Part shown: positions 1 to 10,768 of the stretch, in pieces | Position numbering within the stretch: position 1 is the stretch's first letter | Layout of the letters: the number at the start of each line of letters is the position of its first letter | Origin: Nitrosomonas mobilis | GTDB taxonomy: Bacteria > Pseudomonadota > Gammaproteobacteria > Burkholderiales > Nitrosomonadaceae | Direction: 5' to 3' | Assembly: GCF_900103035.1 (NCBI RefSeq) | Contig: NZ_FMWO01000094.1 | Coordinates: forward strand, 1 to 33,280 | DNA length: 33,280 bases | Position numbers and translations under genes: made by a program | Notes under the pieces: model-generated | Database searches by the model: none | What the model was told of the DNA's origin: nothing | The model's input: only the letters and a program-made list of their open reading frames with translations

Positions 1-1232
1 TGAAACCCATTCTTCTCCTGCCGATGAAACCACATAGCGCCATCAAGCTTGACCTGTTCGCCGACGAACACCACCGCAAGAAAATCGACTCGCTGGGTGA
101 CCCACTGGTTGAGATCGAGTCGCACATTGACTTTGCTGCCTTGGCGATGGAGGTTGATCGGGTGGCGCCCCGTCCGATGAGTCCGCAGGGCGGACGCCCG
201 CCGTACCCGACCGAGACGATGGTTCGCATTCTTGTTCTGAAGCGTCTGTACAACCTCTCGGATGAACAGACGGAGTACCAGTTGCTTGACCGCATGAGCT
301 ACAAACGGTTCTGCGGACTGGCGAACGCGACGAACGTCCCCGACCGCACCACCGTGTGGACCTTCGAGAACCGGATCGGCGAAGCAGGGGCCAAGGCGCT
401 GTTCGACGGCGTCTCCGCGCAGCTGCTCCAACATGGATTCATCGCGCGTGGCGGTCAGATCATCGACGCCACGCTGGTGCCGGCGCCCAGGCAGCACAAC
501 AGCCGAGGCGAGAAAGGACTCATCAAGCAAGGCGCGATGCCCGCCGACTGGAAGCCGGCGAAGCGGCGCCAGAAGGACACCGACGCGACCTGGACGAAGA
601 AACACGGCAAGAGCCACTTCGGCTACAAGCTGTCAATCAGTGTCGACAAGAAGCACAAGATCATCCGCCGGATTGAGACCGATACCGCCTCCACGCACGA
701 TAACGATAGCCAGCACTTTGACAACGTCTTTGACACGAGCAACACGAGTCGTGATGTCTATGCCGATCGAGGCTACCCGTCGGAGGAGCGTGAAGCCTGG
801 CTCAAGGAGAACGGTTTCCGAAACCAGATTCAGCGGAAGGGCAAGCGCAACAAGCTGCTGTCCGAGTGCCAGCAGCGACGCAACAAACGTATTGCCAAGA
901 CGCGCGCACGGGTCGAGCACGTGTTCGGCGCTATCGAGCAGATGGGCGGCAAGTTGCTGCGCACTATCGGTCAGGCGCGGGCCAACTTTGCAATGACGAT
1001 GGTGGCAGCCTGCTACAACCTGAAGCGACTGGTCTACTTCGAAGAGACAGGAATCAGGGCCTTGTGACACCCGAAATGGGCCTAATCGCCAATGTCCTGG
1101 GCGATTCGAGGTAAAAACGGCGCGACATCGCCAGGAAAAGTAGCGATTTGTCGTGGAAATCGAACCCAATTCGGCCGCGGTCATCATTTTGCGGCAGGAT
1201 TTACTGAAAACCTCGGGTTATTCGAGGTGCCC
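1..1232 (+). mobile_element. IS5-family insertion sequence, right part
   Basis: The window opens inside an IS element that carries the transposase at 24-1067. The right boundary is inferred from an IS5-type terminal motif reading TTCGAGGTGCCC that ends at 1232; its reverse complement starts GGGCACCTCGAA, resembling the GGGCACCTC ends of the decayed element at 31139-31998. The left end lies outside the window, so no target duplication can be checked. GC content is clearly higher than in the gene to its right, which suggests recent arrival. Confidence 0.7.
24..1067 (+). CDS. IS5-family transposase
   Basis: This is a full-length 347-residue DDE transposase that would cut and paste its own IS. 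The N-terminal third carries the helical DUF772-type segment (GGRPPYPTETMVRILVLKRLYNLSDEQ, split here at about residues 57-83). The first catalytic Asp is in GGQIIDATLVPAPRQ near residue 148, the second in DVYADRGYPS near residue 248, and the Glu in TRARVEHVFGAIEQMGG near residue 300. The frame is open and uninterrupted, so the protein is probably functional. The start used is the first ATG of the frame; no strong ribosome binding site is visible. IS5-family assignment is secure, the subgroup is not. Confidence 0.93.
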   Translation: MKPHSAIKLDLFADEHHRKKIDSLGDPLVEIESHIDFAALAMEVDRVAPRPMSPQGGRPPYPTETMVRILVLKRLYNLSDEQTEYQLLDRMSYKRFCGLANATNVPDRTTVWTFENRIGEAGAKALFDGVSAQLLQHGFIARGGQIIDATLVPAPRQHNSRGEKGLIKQGAMPADWKPAKRRQKDTDATWTKKHGKSHFGYKLSISVDKKHKIIRRIETDTASTHDNDSQHFDNVFDTSNTSRDVYADRGYPSEEREAWLKENGFRNQIQRKGKRNKLLSECQQRRNKRIAKTRARVEHVFGAIEQMGGKLLRTIGQARANFAMTMVAACYNLKRLVYFEETGIRAL

Positions 1233-1330
1233 GAATATCTTGGTGTTCTCCCCGGTCGCTTCATCGTGAATAAGCAGTTATACATAGGATGTGTTGGCAC
1301 GATAGGATATCGAGCATCTGCTTGAGCGGG

Positions 1331-4258
1331 TCACTTCGATTCATGCTTTATTTTTTTTCGTTTGGAGATGTTCTGGGTAAATCCCAGTAATCTGATTACA
1401 GTATTTTTGGGGTCGGTGAAGGGAACGAATGAAGACTGAAAAAAGCGACCATCCTCAGCTGTGAATTCAAACTCTGAGCATTGTCCTTCGAGCGCGGCTT
1501 GAAGTAGATTGTTTATTTGTTTCTTGTCTCCTTCACTAACTATATCCAAATAAAGCGTTCCTTTGATATTGCTATTGGCTTCAACACCCATCATTCGCAA
1601 GCCAGCAGGGTTGATTGATATGAAGCGGCCCTCAAGGTCGATCTCATGGATACCGTATGGAGAGCGTTCTACCAACATCCGATATTTTGCTTCACTTTCC
1701 TGCAAGATCTGTTCATGCTTCTTGCGCTCGGTAATATCATCGAAGGTTATCACCACGCCGTCGATGACGCCAGCCACTGTTCGGTAAGGCCGTGCCCGCA
1801 GGTAGAAGCTCTGTCCATTGTTGCTCTGTACCTCGACTTCCTTTACAGCGAGATTATCGAGCACTTGTTCCGCGTATTTTGTCAAGTCCACGTCAATCAA
1901 GTTAGAGGCGAAGTGTTTAATAGGGCGTCCTGTATCCATTACAGCCAAAGAGATGATGCTGGCGATCTTCGGTGTAAAACGCCGGATACACAAATCAGTG
2001 TCCAGGAAAATAGTAGCTATATTCGTACTGTCCAGCAAGTTCTTCATGTCGTCATTGATCACGGACAGCTGATCAATGCGACTTTGAAGTTCAGCATTGA
2101 CCGTCAACGACTCTTCGTTGAGGGATTGCAGCTCTTCCTTCGAAGTCTCTATCTCTTCATTAGTGCTCTGCAGCTCCTCATTGGTGGATTGCAGCTCCTC
2201 GTTAGTGGATTTCAACTCTTCATTGGAAGTCTCCAGTTCCTCAATGGTGGACTGCAAATTTTCCCGATTGTGTTGAAGTTCCAGCTCCAACTCCGCTACG
2301 GTTTTATTACTACTGTTACTTAATATTCGAGTTTTCTTCGTAGAATGCGCATGAGCAGTAGCTTTGATCTCACGGAATATAACCATCATCAGGTTTTTTG
2401 TTATACCTTTTCCAAGCACTGGCTTAACAGTTAGATCGATAATCAGATTATTGCCGTTGTATTGCACCTGTAGGTTTTTACAATTAACCGCTTCTTTGTG
2501 AGTGCTGACCTTACGGATAGCGTTGACCAATACCTCCCTTAGCCCGGCTCGCGCCATCTCTAAGATATTTGCAGTAGCCTTGCCTTCGGCCAGCTCCAAG
2601 TAACGACCAGTACGGCCATGGATATAGACGATATTATGCGAGCCGTCGATGATCGCACAGGGCGGGGTGTCGCTCTCATAAAGAATGGTCTCAATGAGCT
2701 GCAAGGCGCTGAGCTCTTCTGCCTGCTCAATCTTAATTTCGCCAATTGTTTCATGGGCATTTTTATCACTCAACATTGGCGGCGGCAGATTGAATAACGG
2801 AGGGTAACTAGTATTCATCATTTTGCGCCGGAAAATCTTCCATTTCTTGGACTCGAGATTAAACAAATCTATATTTTGACCAATACTCTCCGAAGTACCG
2901 AGAAATAAAAGGCCGTTGAAATTCAGGCTGTAATGAAATATAGGCAGTAACTTGCGCTGTAGCTCCGGGCCTAAGTAGATCAAAAGATTACGGCAGCAAA
3001 GTAGGTCCAACTTGGTAAACGGCGGGTCCTTGATAATGCTTTGCTGAGCAAAAACCAGCATCTCACGGATCGATTTATTAATCCGATACTGGTGGTCATC
3101 TTCTTTGATAAAGTAGCGTTCCAGGCGCTCGGGACTAACGTCTGCCATAATATTCGACGGATAAAGTGCGGCACGAGCAATAGCGATAGCATCCTGATCG
3201 ATATCGGTAGCGAAGATCTGGACATTGAAATGACGGCGGATTTCTGCTGTACACTCCCGCAGCAGGATGGCAATGGAGTATGCCTCTTCGCCGCTGCTGC
3301 AGCCTGCCACCCATACACGTACTGTATAATTGTCTGGTTTGCTCTCTAACAACTGCAGCAGCACTTTCTTCAATGCCTCAAAAGCTTCGGGGTCGCGAAA
3401 AAAATTAGTGACACCGATCAACAACTCTTTAAACAAGATGTCCGCTTCATGCTCGCTATCCTGGAGATAGCGCATATAGTCCGTAATTTCTGTCATATGG
3501 TGCAGATTCATGCGTCGTTCAATACGTCGACAGATCGTATTCATTTTGTAAAGCGAGAAATCATGGCCAGTGCGATTGCGCAGAATAATGAAAATTTTTT
3601 GCAACGCATTGGGTATACCCTCCTTTGTACGCGTGAGGAGAGGACTTATCACATGCTTCGTTTGTTTGGTGTAGTTGATTAATTGCTCTGGCATCTCGCT
3701 CGTTGGCAGGATGAAATCCACTAGACCGGTAGTAATGGCGCTGCGCGGCATACCATCATATTTGGCCGACTTTTCATCTTGAACCATCGCCATCCCGACC
3801 TCGCCTTTTATCGCTTTTAGCCCTAACGTGCCATCGGTGCCGGTGCCAGAAAGAATAATGCAGACCGCGTTAGCGTGTTGATCTTCTGCCAGGGAACGAA
3901 AGAAGGTGTCAATCGGTAAGTTAGTGCCATGGGGCTGGCTAAAATCTATTAGATGCAACTTACCATGCAGAATGTGCAGTTCCTTGTTCGGCGGAATCAC
4001 ATAGACACTGTTTGGCTTGACCAGGGTACCGTCTTTGATATGGTATACCGGCATATTAGAATGCCTCTGCAGCAGCTCGGGTAGCAGGCTGTCGTGAGAA
4101 GGATCCAGGTGTGTCACTAAAACAAATGCCATGCCGCTGTCCGCAGGCATTGCTTTGAAGAAAGATTCTAAAGCTTCTAACCCGCCAGCCGAGGCACCAA
4201 TTCCAACGATAGGGAATTCATCGTGTGTCGTCTTGGATAGATATTCTTTCTCTGTCAT
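1331..4258 (-). CDS. CheB methylesterase / CheR methyltransferase / PAS hybrid protein
   Basis: A 975-residue fusion. Residues about 15-205 are a CheB methylesterase domain with the catalytic triad candidates Ser23 (GIGASAGG), His50 (THLDPSH) and Asp in GTGTDGTLG near residue 145. Residues about 225-490 are a CheR domain with FFRDPEAFE and the SAM-binding loop [15 protein letters not shown]-like segment follows, then a striking coiled coil at about 660-740 with repeated SNEELQST-type heptads, and two C-terminal PAS/PAC segments. There is no receiver domain before CheB and no histidine kinase domain after the last PAS, although many relatives have one. No chemoreceptor or che gene lies nearby, so it may serve a non-motility signalling pathway. 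The upstream side is IS debris. Confidence 0.93.
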   Translation of the reverse strand: MTEKEYLSKTTHDEFPIVGIGASAGGLEALESFFKAMPADSGMAFVLVTHLDPSHDSLLPELLQRHSNMPVYHIKDGTLVKPNSVYVIPPNKELHILHGKLHLIDFSQPHGTNLPIDTFFRSLAEDQHANAVCIILSGTGTDGTLGLKAIKGEVGMAMVQDEKSAKYDGMPRSAITTGLVDFILPTSEMPEQLINYTKQTKHVISPLLTRTKEGIPNALQKIFIILRNRTGHDFSLYKMNTICRRIERRMNLHHMTEITDYMRYLQDSEHEADILFKELLIGVTNFFRDPEAFEALKKVLLQLLESKPDNYTVRVWVAGCSSGEEAYSIAILLRECTAEIRRHFNVQIFATDIDQDAIAIARAALYPSNIMADVSPERLERYFIKEDDHQYRINKSIREMLVFAQQSIIKDPPFTKLDLLCCRNLLIYLGPELQRKLLPIFHYSLNFNGLLFLGTSESIGQNIDLFNLESKKWKIFRRKMMNTSYPPLFNLPPPMLSDKNAHETIGEIKIEQAEELSALQLIETILYESDTPPCAIIDGSHNIVYIHGRTGRYLELAEGKATANILEMARAGLREVLVNAIRKVSTHKEAVNCKNLQVQYNGNNLIIDLTVKPVLGKGITKNLMMVIFREIKATAHAHSTKKTRILSNSSNKTVAELELELQHNRENLQSTIEELETSNEELKSTNEELQSTNEELQSTNEEIETSKEELQSLNEESLTVNAELQSRIDQLSVINDDMKNLLDSTNIATIFLDTDLCIRRFTPKIASIISLAVMDTGRPIKHFASNLIDVDLTKYAEQVLDNLAVKEVEVQSNNGQSFYLRARPYRTVAGVIDGVVITFDDITERKKHEQILQESEAKYRMLVERSPYGIHEIDLEGRFISINPAGLRMMGVEANSNIKGTLYLDIVSEGDKKQINNLLQAALEGQCSEFEFTAEDGRFFQSSFVPFTDPKNTVIRLLGFTQNISKRKKIKHESK

Positions 4259-4409
4259 GCCACATCCTCTCAGCTTAGCAAGCTATAAATGAAGTCAACC
4301 AAAGTCTGGGGTTTAGGGAGTAATGAAACGTAAAACCAGGTTAAGTATAGTTCCGTTGCATTAAAGAAAGCGGTTATCTGGTTGATTTTATCAAGCGTAC
4401 AGTTGGTCT

Positions 4410-4780
4410 TGACGCGATTATCTTGCCAGAGCAAATTGTTCAGCAAAAGACATCTTGTCAGCTCCTTCCATCATCGACTGACCTTTGCGAGTCATGTGCA
4501 TGGATTATGCCAGACAGGATATTTTTAGCTGATTGAAAAGATTTGAATCCGAGCTTTGGTTTTATTATTCGCTTCACTGCCTGATGGTCTTATTCCACGA
4601 TATTGTTAAGGTATTTGACCTGCCTGACAACAATGTGGAAGCGTCATTATTCTTGATGATCTGATCAATAACTGCTTTATCACGCTTGGCTGCCAATATT
4701 TCTTCCAGGTGCCGACAACTTAACGGATAAGCTGTGCACCAACGGATACAAACCAGAATTATATCAACCAGAAACTGCAT
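4410..4780 (-). pseudogene. IS6-family transposase remnant
   Basis: The minus strand begins with a typical IS6-family N-terminus (FLVDIILVCIRW, then YPLSCRHLEEI) and then jumps to the C-terminal part. Further down, another frame reads RQVKYLNNIVE, a stop, then HQAVKRIIKPKLGFKSF and HMTRKGQSMMEGADKMSFAEQF, which are the conserved C-terminal motifs of this family. The central catalytic region is deleted and at least one frameshift and one stop codon are present, so this is a dead copy. It separates the CheB-CheR hybrid from the PPK2 block. Confidence 0.8.
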
Positions 4781-4848
4781 CCTTATTTACAATAAGCATG
4801 TAGCATCACTATGCTCTTTAATGGTCAACACTCTACACGAATGCATCG

Positions 4849-4950
4849 ATGATCTTGCTTGATGCGACAGAACCCGTTCGAACAGTGGAAGACTTGGAGA
4901 AGGCAGAGCCGGAGAACCAGAAAGATGAACCGGATGAGCCCCGGAAATAA
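4849..4950 (+). other. Short acidic open frame, possible 3' end of a lost gene
   Basis: A 33-codon frame ending at TAA encodes a Glu/Pro/Asp-rich tail (TVEDLEKAEPENQKDEPDEP). It lies just downstream of the IS6 remnant and 32 bases before the PPK2 start. The composition looks coding, and it could be the surviving 3' end of a gene cut by the IS. No family is recognised. Confidence 0.25.
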
Positions 4951-4982
4951 ACAGCGCCTGGAAGCGCGGCTGACTGGAGAGG

Positions 4983-5868
4983 ATGAAGATGAAGATCAAA
5001 TCGAAAAATTTCCGTGTACAAGAGGGCGAACAGGTCGATCTCAAGAAGTGGCCGACACGAGTGAAACCAGTGTACAAGTCTAAAAAAAAGTACAAACAGT
5101 ATCTTGGCGAACAAGTAGAGGAGCTAAGTGAGCTGCAGCGCCTTCACTACGCATCCAACCGCTACGCGGTATTGCTTATTTTTCAGGCTATGGACGCCGC
5201 CGGCAAGGATGGCGCGATCCGGCACGTTATGTCCGGTGTCAACCCACAAGGCTGTCAGGTATTCAGCTTCAAACATCCGAGCGCCACGGAACTCGAGCAC
5301 GATTTCCTGTGGCGCACCACTCGATCTTTGCCGGAACGCGGCCGGATTGGCATCTTCAACAGATCCTATTACGAGGAGGTGCTGATCGTGCGTGTACATC
5401 CAGAGATTCTGTGCGGCCAGGGACTTCCTGACGGGCTGCTCGACGAGAAAACGATTTGGCGTGAGCGCTATCGTGGATCTGGAGAGCCATCTCTATCGTA
5501 ACGGCACACGCATCATCAATTTTTTTCTTCATCTCTCAGAGGAAGAGCAGCGTAAGCGCTTTCTCGATCGCATCGACAAACCGGAAAAAAACTGGAAATC
5601 CAGTCTTGCCGACATTGAAGAAAGAAAATACTGGAAGCAGTACATGCAGGCCTATGAAGCTTGCCTAAGCGCAACGAGTACAAAAAAGGCCCCTTGGTAT
5701 GTGGTGCCCGCCGACGACAAAAAGAACGCCAGACTAATTATTTCGCAGATTATTCTCGATACTTTCAAGTCGCTCAAAATGCGTTATCCTGAAATGGATG
5801 CTAAACGCCAGCAGGAATTGCTGTCGATCCGACAATGGCTGATGAAGGAAGGTCTGGGTTACAACTGA
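4983..5868 (+). pseudogene. ppk2: Polyphosphate kinase 2 family protein, frameshifted
   Basis: PPK2 enzymes transfer phosphate between polyphosphate and nucleotides. The first frame (4983 to 5501) carries the Walker A motif [10 protein letters not shown] and the conserved [17 protein letters not shown] block. The second frame (to 5868) carries [32 protein letters not shown] and [14 protein letters not shown]. Together they cover a normal PPK2 of roughly 295 residues, but the frame shifts near 5475. The family pattern W-R-E-R-Y-R-x-I-V-D-L-E would be restored by eight extra bases, so loss of one copy of an 8-base direct repeat GCGCTATC is the simplest explanation. ATG codons at 4983 and 4989 both follow a purine-rich GGAGAGGATGAAG stretch. 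The next genes, DUF1840, pgm and tkt, run in the same direction. Confidence 0.85.
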
Positions 5869-5991
5869 GCACGAAAATCCGGCTTGCACCGGCGTACAGA
5901 GAAAAGCTGTGCTAGAAATTAAAATTACTTAGGTACCGGCTGTCTTGTGCAATTTGCGAGTAGCTACAAATATTAACTTATGGAGGCCTAT

Positions 5992-6288
5992 ATGCTTGTA
6001 ACATTTAAAACCGATGCCTACGCCAACATCACTATGTTTGGAGACGTCGCGCTTGATATGCTGAAAATAATGGGGCACAGCGCAACCGTGCCCGGTGCGA
6101 TCCTGGCGGCAGATGTTCCTGCGGCCTTGAGTAGACTAACTGCCGCTATCGATACAGAAAAAACCGCGCCGCCGGTTGAGGACAAAGATGCGGATGAGCC
6201 GATGGTTAGCATAACTCACCGAGCGCTGCCTCTTGTCAATCTGCTTGCTGCAGCAGCAAAGGCAGAATCCAACGTAATGTGGGAATGA
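5992..6288 (+). CDS. DUF1840 family protein
   Basis: A 98-residue protein beginning MLVTFKTDAYANITMFGDVA, the characteristic start of the DUF1840 family, whose function is unknown. The ATG at 5992 is preferred over the in-frame ATG at 5980 because a GGAGG ribosome binding site at 5983-5987 sits at the right distance. The middle (residues 55-70) is an acidic, low-complexity linker and the C-terminal helix is Ala/Leu-rich. It overlaps the start of phosphoglucomutase by four bases (ATGA), implying translational coupling. Confidence 0.8.
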   Translation: MLVTFKTDAYANITMFGDVALDMLKIMGHSATVPGAILAADVPAALSRLTAAIDTEKTAPPVEDKDADEPMVSITHRALPLVNLLAAAAKAESNVMWE

Positions 6289-7931
6289 AAATAAATCCAT
6301 TTGCGGGGAAGTTGGCCACACCGGCAATGCTGGTCGACGTGCCGAAACTTGTTACTGCCTACTACGCTGATGTGCCTGATGCTTCAGTGCCAGGGCAACG
6401 AGTGGCATTCGGTACATCGGGGCATCGTGGCTCCGCTTTCGAAAATAGCTTCAATGAATGGCATGTTTTGGCCATCAGTCAAGCCATTTGCCAGTACCGC
6501 AAGCTGAAAGAAATTGATGGTCCATTGTTTTTAGGTATCGACACCCACGCACTTTCCGTACCGGCGTTTACCAGTGCGCTTGAAGTGCTGGCGGCTAATG
6601 GTGTGAACGTCATGATCGCGGATAAAGACGAATATACGCCGACTCCTGTCATTTCACACGCAATACTGACATACAACCGCGGGCGCGATACGAGTCTGGC
6701 GGACGGCATCGTCATCACACCGTCGCACAATCCACCCGATAGCGGCGGCTTCAAGTACAACCCACCCAACGGCGGGCCGGCGGATAAGGACGTCACCAAA
6801 TGGATCGAAACCAAAGCCAATGAGTTTCTGGAAAGCAGCCTTCAGGGCGTAAAAAGAATTTCTTTCGAACATGCCAAGAGCGCCGCTACCACGCACCGCT
6901 ATGATTTTCTCAATACTTATATAAACGATCTCGGCAGCGTGCTGGATATGGATGCGATTCGCGGCGCGAACATCAGAATGGGCGTGGATCCGCTGGGCGG
7001 TGCCGGTGTTCACTATTGGGATTCGATTGCCGAGCGCTATGGCTTGGATCTCACGGTTGTGAACCAAGCTGTCGATCCGACTTTCCGTTTTATGACGGCC
7101 GATTGGGATGGCCAGATTCGCATGGATCCGTCTTCGCCATACGCGATGCAGAGCTTGATCGATCATAAGGACCGCTTCGACATCTCTTTTGCCTGCGATA
7201 CCGACCATGATCGGCATGGCATTGTCACTCGAAACACGGGGTTGCTGCCGCCCAACCATTACCTTTCGGTCGTCATTTTCTACCTTTTCCAGCATCGACC
7301 GAAGTGGCACAAAGATGCGGCGGTTGGCAAGACAGTCGTCAGCAGCCAGATGATCGATCGTGTTACAGCCAAGCTCGGCCGCAAGCTCTACGAGGTGCCT
7401 GTCGGTTTCAAATGGTTTGTGGATGGCCTGCTCGACGGCTCACTTGGCTTTGGCGGAGAAGAGAGTGCAGGCGCATCTTTTAGCCGTCTGGACGGCAGCG
7501 TCTGGACAACAGATAAAGACGGCATTGTCCCGGCTTTGCTATCGGCGGAGATTACCGCGCGCATGGACCGTGATCCTGACGAAATCTACTCAGAGCTTAC
7601 GCGGGAGTTCGGCGAATCTGTTTGCGATCGTGTTGAGGCGCCGGCGACTCTGGAGCAAAAGCGTATGCTGGCGCAACTCTCACCACAGCAAGTGCGGATC
7701 ACGCAACTCGGCGGCGAGCAGATCGACCACGTGCTCGACCGTGCGCCGGGCAACAACGCGCCGATCGGCGGCATCAAGGTGGTCACCGCCAGCGGCTGGT
7801 TTGCTGCCCGGCCGTCCGGCACTGAAGATATTTATAAAATTTACGCAGAGAGCTTTCGCGGAGTAGCACATCTGCGACAAATCGTAGACGAAGCGCAGGC
7901 CATCGTCGACGACGCGTTGGCGGACCATTGA
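6285..7931 (+). CDS. pgm: Phosphoglucomutase, alpha-D-glucose-phosphate specific
   Basis: Interconverts glucose 1-phosphate and glucose 6-phosphate in the cytoplasm. This 548-residue protein shows the phosphoserine loop [16 protein letters not shown] near residue 145, the metal-binding loop CDTDHDRHG near residue 305, the sugar-binding loop GFGGEESAG near residue 392 and the phosphate-binding loop [13 protein letters not shown] near residue 510. Length is normal for the family. The ATG at 6285 overlaps the DUF1840 stop; a GTG two codons upstream is a weaker alternative. It lies 32 bases before transketolase, so the two are probably co-transcribed and link glycogen or polysaccharide turnover to the pentose phosphates. 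Confidence 0.96.
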   Translation: MKINPFAGKLATPAMLVDVPKLVTAYYADVPDASVPGQRVAFGTSGHRGSAFENSFNEWHVLAISQAICQYRKLKEIDGPLFLGIDTHALSVPAFTSALEVLAANGVNVMIADKDEYTPTPVISHAILTYNRGRDTSLADGIVITPSHNPPDSGGFKYNPPNGGPADKDVTKWIETKANEFLESSLQGVKRISFEHAKSAATTHRYDFLNTYINDLGSVLDMDAIRGANIRMGVDPLGGAGVHYWDSIAERYGLDLTVVNQAVDPTFRFMTADWDGQIRMDPSSPYAMQSLIDHKDRFDISFACDTDHDRHGIVTRNTGLLPPNHYLSVVIFYLFQHRPKWHKDAAVGKTVVSSQMIDRVTAKLGRKLYEVPVGFKWFVDGLLDGSLGFGGEESAGASFSRLDGSVWTTDKDGIVPALLSAEITARMDRDPDEIYSELTREFGESVCDRVEAPATLEQKRMLAQLSPQQVRITQLGGEQIDHVLDRAPGNNAPIGGIKVVTASGWFAARPSGTEDIYKIYAESFRGVAHLRQIVDEAQAIVDDALADH

Positions 7932-7963
7932 CACTCGATCCATACACTATATTAGGAGTGACC

Positions 7964-10057
7964 ATGACAGACGAACTCGATCAGCTTTGCATCAATACCG
8001 TGCGGTTTCTGTCGGTAGACGCCGTGCAGCAGGCCAACAGCGGACATCCTGGCATGCCGCTCGGTGCGGCGGCAATGGCCTATGTGTTGTGGACACACCA
8101 GCTCAAGCATAATCCGCGTAATCCGCACTGGTTCGATCGCGACCGTTTCGTGCTCTCGGCTGGACATGGTTCGATGCTGCTCTACAGCCTGCTGCACCTG
8201 ACCGGCTACGATCTCTCTCTGGACGATATCAAGCAATTCCGCCAGTGGGGCAGTAAGGCACCAGGACATCCCGAACGCGGCCATACGCCGGGTGTTGAAG
8301 TCACAACCGGACCGCTCGGGCAAGGCCTTGCGAACGCAGTCGGTATGGCGATCGGCGAAGCAAGCCTGGCCGCACGCTACAATCGAGACGGCCACACGCT
8401 GATTGACCACCATACCTGGGCCATAATCAGCGACGGCGACTTGATGGAAGGAGTCGCCTCCGAGGCTGCCTCACTGGCCGGACACCTCAAGCTGGGCAAG
8501 TTGGTCTGCCTGTACGACGACAACTACGTCACGCTATCGGCTGACACAGACATCACATTTTCCGAAGACCGCGCCAAACGCTTCGAAGCCTATGGCTGGC
8601 AGACTATCAGCGTGACCGAGGGAAACGACGTGGCTGCGATCAGCACCGCGCTGGAGACCGCTCGCACCGACATCACGCGACCATCGCTGATTCTGGTGCG
8701 TACACATATTGGCTTTGGCTCGCCAAAGCAGGATAGCTACAAGGCGCACGGATCACCGCTCGGTATTGAGGACGTAAAAAGGACCAAGAAAAAACTTGGC
8801 TGGCCAGTTGATCCGCCGTTTCTGGTGCCCGAGCCCGCTCTGGTACATTTTCGTGCAGCATTGACGCGCGGCGCGCGCGACGAGACAGCGTGGAACGATC
8901 GCATGACGGCTTACGCGCAGGCATTTCCCGAACTGGCCGAAGAATTGCGGCAAAGCCTGTGCGGTGAGCTGCCATCGGGTTGGGCCGAGGACATTCCAAT
9001 ATTTCCGGCCGATGCCAAGGGCATCGCCACGCGGATTGCCTCGGGCAAGGTGATGAACGCCATCGCACCGCGGCTGCCAGCGCTGGTCGGCGGCTCGGCA
9101 GATCTTGACCCGTCCACCCACACCGTGCTGGAGGGATTGGGCGATTTCAACCCGACAATGGCATCCAGCGAGGATGTTGAAGGGTCAGACAACGGCGGCT
9201 GGAATTACGCCGGTCGCAACCTGCACTTCGGTGTGCGCGAGCATGCGATGGGCGCCATCGTCAACGGACTGGCCGCGCATGGCGGCTTCATCCCGTACGG
9301 CGCCACTTTCCTGATTTTCTCCGACTACATGCGCCCGGCGATCCGCCTCGCCGCGTTGATGGGTGTGCACGTGGTGCACGTGTTCACCCACGACAGCATT
9401 GCGCTCGGCGAAGACGGCCCGACCCACCAGCCGGTGGAACAGTTGGCCAGCCTGCGCGCGATTCCCAACCTCACCGTGATCCGCCCTGCCGACGCCAACG
9501 AAACCGCGGTAGCGTGGAAGGTGGCCGTGGAAACCCGCGGCCACCCGGTGCTGCTGGCGCTGAGCCGGCAGGACTTGCCCACGCTCGACCGCAGCCGCTA
9601 TGCCAGCGCCGATGGTCTGCGCCGTGGCGCGTATGTGCTGAGCGAGACGAAGGATCGCCAGCCCGCACTGATCCTAATCGCCAGCGGCTCCGAAGTCAGC
9701 CTGATCCTCACCGCCGCTGAGCGTCTACAAAATGAAGGCGTCGCCGTGCGCTGCGTGTCGATGCCGAGCTGGGAACTGTTTGATGCACAGCCGCAAAGCT
9801 ACCGTGACGAAGTGCTGCCGCCGAGCATACCTGCTCGACTAGCAGTGGAGCTTGGCATATCCCAGGGTTGGCACCGCTACCTCGGTGATCGCGGCGATAT
9901 GCTCGGCATCGAACACTTCGGCGCTTCCGCCCCAGCCGACGCTCTTCTGCGCGAGTACGGCTTCACGGTCAACAACGTGGTTGAACGCGCCCGGGCGTTG
10001 CTGGCCTCGATCTCCGGCTCTCCTACACATACAGCCTCATCAGAAACTCTTAAGTGA
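7964..10057 (+). CDS. tkt: Transketolase
   Basis: Thiamine-diphosphate enzyme of the pentose phosphate and Calvin cycles, moving two-carbon units between sugar phosphates. The 697-residue protein has all landmarks: [11 protein letters not shown] near residue 27, the TPP-binding [13 protein letters not shown] near residue 155, [10 protein letters not shown], the catalytic Glu in [11 protein letters not shown] near residue 425, and [15 protein letters not shown] near residue 482. The ATG at 7964 is chosen because AGGAG at 7954-7958 precedes it; the frame extends upstream to 7928 without a good start. In an autotroph this copy would support ribulose bisphosphate regeneration, but no other Calvin-cycle gene is in the window. 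Confidence 0.96.
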   Translation: MTDELDQLCINTVRFLSVDAVQQANSGHPGMPLGAAAMAYVLWTHQLKHNPRNPHWFDRDRFVLSAGHGSMLLYSLLHLTGYDLSLDDIKQFRQWGSKAPGHPERGHTPGVEVTTGPLGQGLANAVGMAIGEASLAARYNRDGHTLIDHHTWAIISDGDLMEGVASEAASLAGHLKLGKLVCLYDDNYVTLSADTDITFSEDRAKRFEAYGWQTISVTEGNDVAAISTALETARTDITRPSLILVRTHIGFGSPKQDSYKAHGSPLGIEDVKRTKKKLGWPVDPPFLVPEPALVHFRAALTRGARDETAWNDRMTAYAQAFPELAEELRQSLCGELPSGWAEDIPIFPADAKGIATRIASGKVMNAIAPRLPALVGGSADLDPSTHTVLEGLGDFNPTMASSEDVEGSDNGGWNYAGRNLHFGVREHAMGAIVNGLAAHGGFIPYGATFLIFSDYMRPAIRLAALMGVHVVHVFTHDSIALGEDGPTHQPVEQLASLRAIPNLTVIRPADANETAVAWKVAVETRGHPVLLALSRQDLPTLDRSRYASADGLRRGAYVLSETKDRQPALILIASGSEVSLILTAAERLQNEGVAVRCVSMPSWELFDAQPQSYRDEVLPPSIPARLAVELGISQGWHRYLGDRGDMLGIEHFGASAPADALLREYGFTVNNVVERARALLASISGSPTHTASSETLK

Positions 10058-10288
10058 CGCCGTGCGTACTGACGCTGCGATGGCACGCTGACAGCGCGTT
10101 GGAAATCGCCGTGGCCGGCGCAGTCTATTGAGAAGACATGAGGCTAAAGCTGATCAGTCATTCATCCAGACTATGGCAACGATGGCAACGGCAGTTAGCC
10201 TTTCTGAAGAGGCAGCATTGTGCGCTATGCGCTCAACAAACAATCGGCTGGAGCGAGTAATTTCGGGAAAAATCAGAAATTCTGAGTG

Positions 10289-10627
10289 CTAATCAAAACC
10301 TGGAGGGGTAAGTAGTATTGGCATGGCAAGCAGTGCCATCAGGCTGAATTTGCACTGACAGTGTTCCATGTCATGTGCACCACACTGTTCAGCACACCAT
10401 TCGCATATTTTGGCACATAGTAAACATTCTTCTTTGTAAAATTTACTGTTACGCGCTATGGCATCCGCACTCAATCTACAGGCAGCGGCACACTCAATAC
10501 AACAGGCAGGACAGTCATTAGAACTGGTTTCCTTAGCCATTTGCGAGAAACAGCTGTAGCATTCAGTCGCACAGTCATTGCAAGCCGCGATGCAGTCGCG
10601 CATAGCCTGGGTCAGTTGATAGCTTAT
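10289..10627 (-). pseudogene. Four-helix-bundle Cys-rich copper-binding (Csp/DUF326-like) protein, probably damaged
   Basis: The frame carries the regularly spaced Cys pairs of cytosolic copper storage proteins: RDCIAACNDCATECYSC, CPACCIECAAACR, CLLCAKICEWCAEQCG and the typical HDMEHCQC. Such proteins store many Cu(I) ions in a four-helix bundle. Two defects are visible. First, the only ATG (10603) lies eight codons inside the frame, while an AGGAG site is correctly spaced before an ATA codon at 10627-10625 where ATG would be expected. Second, after HCQC the frame turns hydrophobic (LMALLAMPILL), while a neighbouring frame retains Cys-rich coding, so the last helix seems frameshifted. Residual function cannot be excluded. 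Confidence 0.7.
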
Positions 10628-10768
10628 AGTTTTTACTCCTGATAAATTGTAAAAATTAGAACGGATTCCAATCTCGAACTCTATAACATTTGCAACTAAA
10701 GTGGAGGCTTAGAAATTCCAATCTGGCTACCACACCTTGCCGAGAAAGAATACTGTTTTGCAAGTCGG

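Noticed and set aside
633..1187. 184-codon open frame on the minus strand
   Set aside because: It is antisense to the IS5 transposase, whose motifs are complete; no independent coding evidence.
1646..2323. 225-codon open frame on the plus strand
   Set aside because: It lies opposite the coiled-coil and PAS coding part of the CheB-CheR hybrid; the repetitive heptads create the long antisense frame.
6654..7310. 218-codon open frame on the minus strand
   Set aside because: It lies opposite phosphoglucomutase, has no recognisable domain and no ribosome binding site; it is a by-product of the GC-rich coding strand.
10138..10260. 41-codon frame starting MRLKLISHSSRLWQRW
   Set aside because: No ribosome binding site and no recognised family; too short to support.
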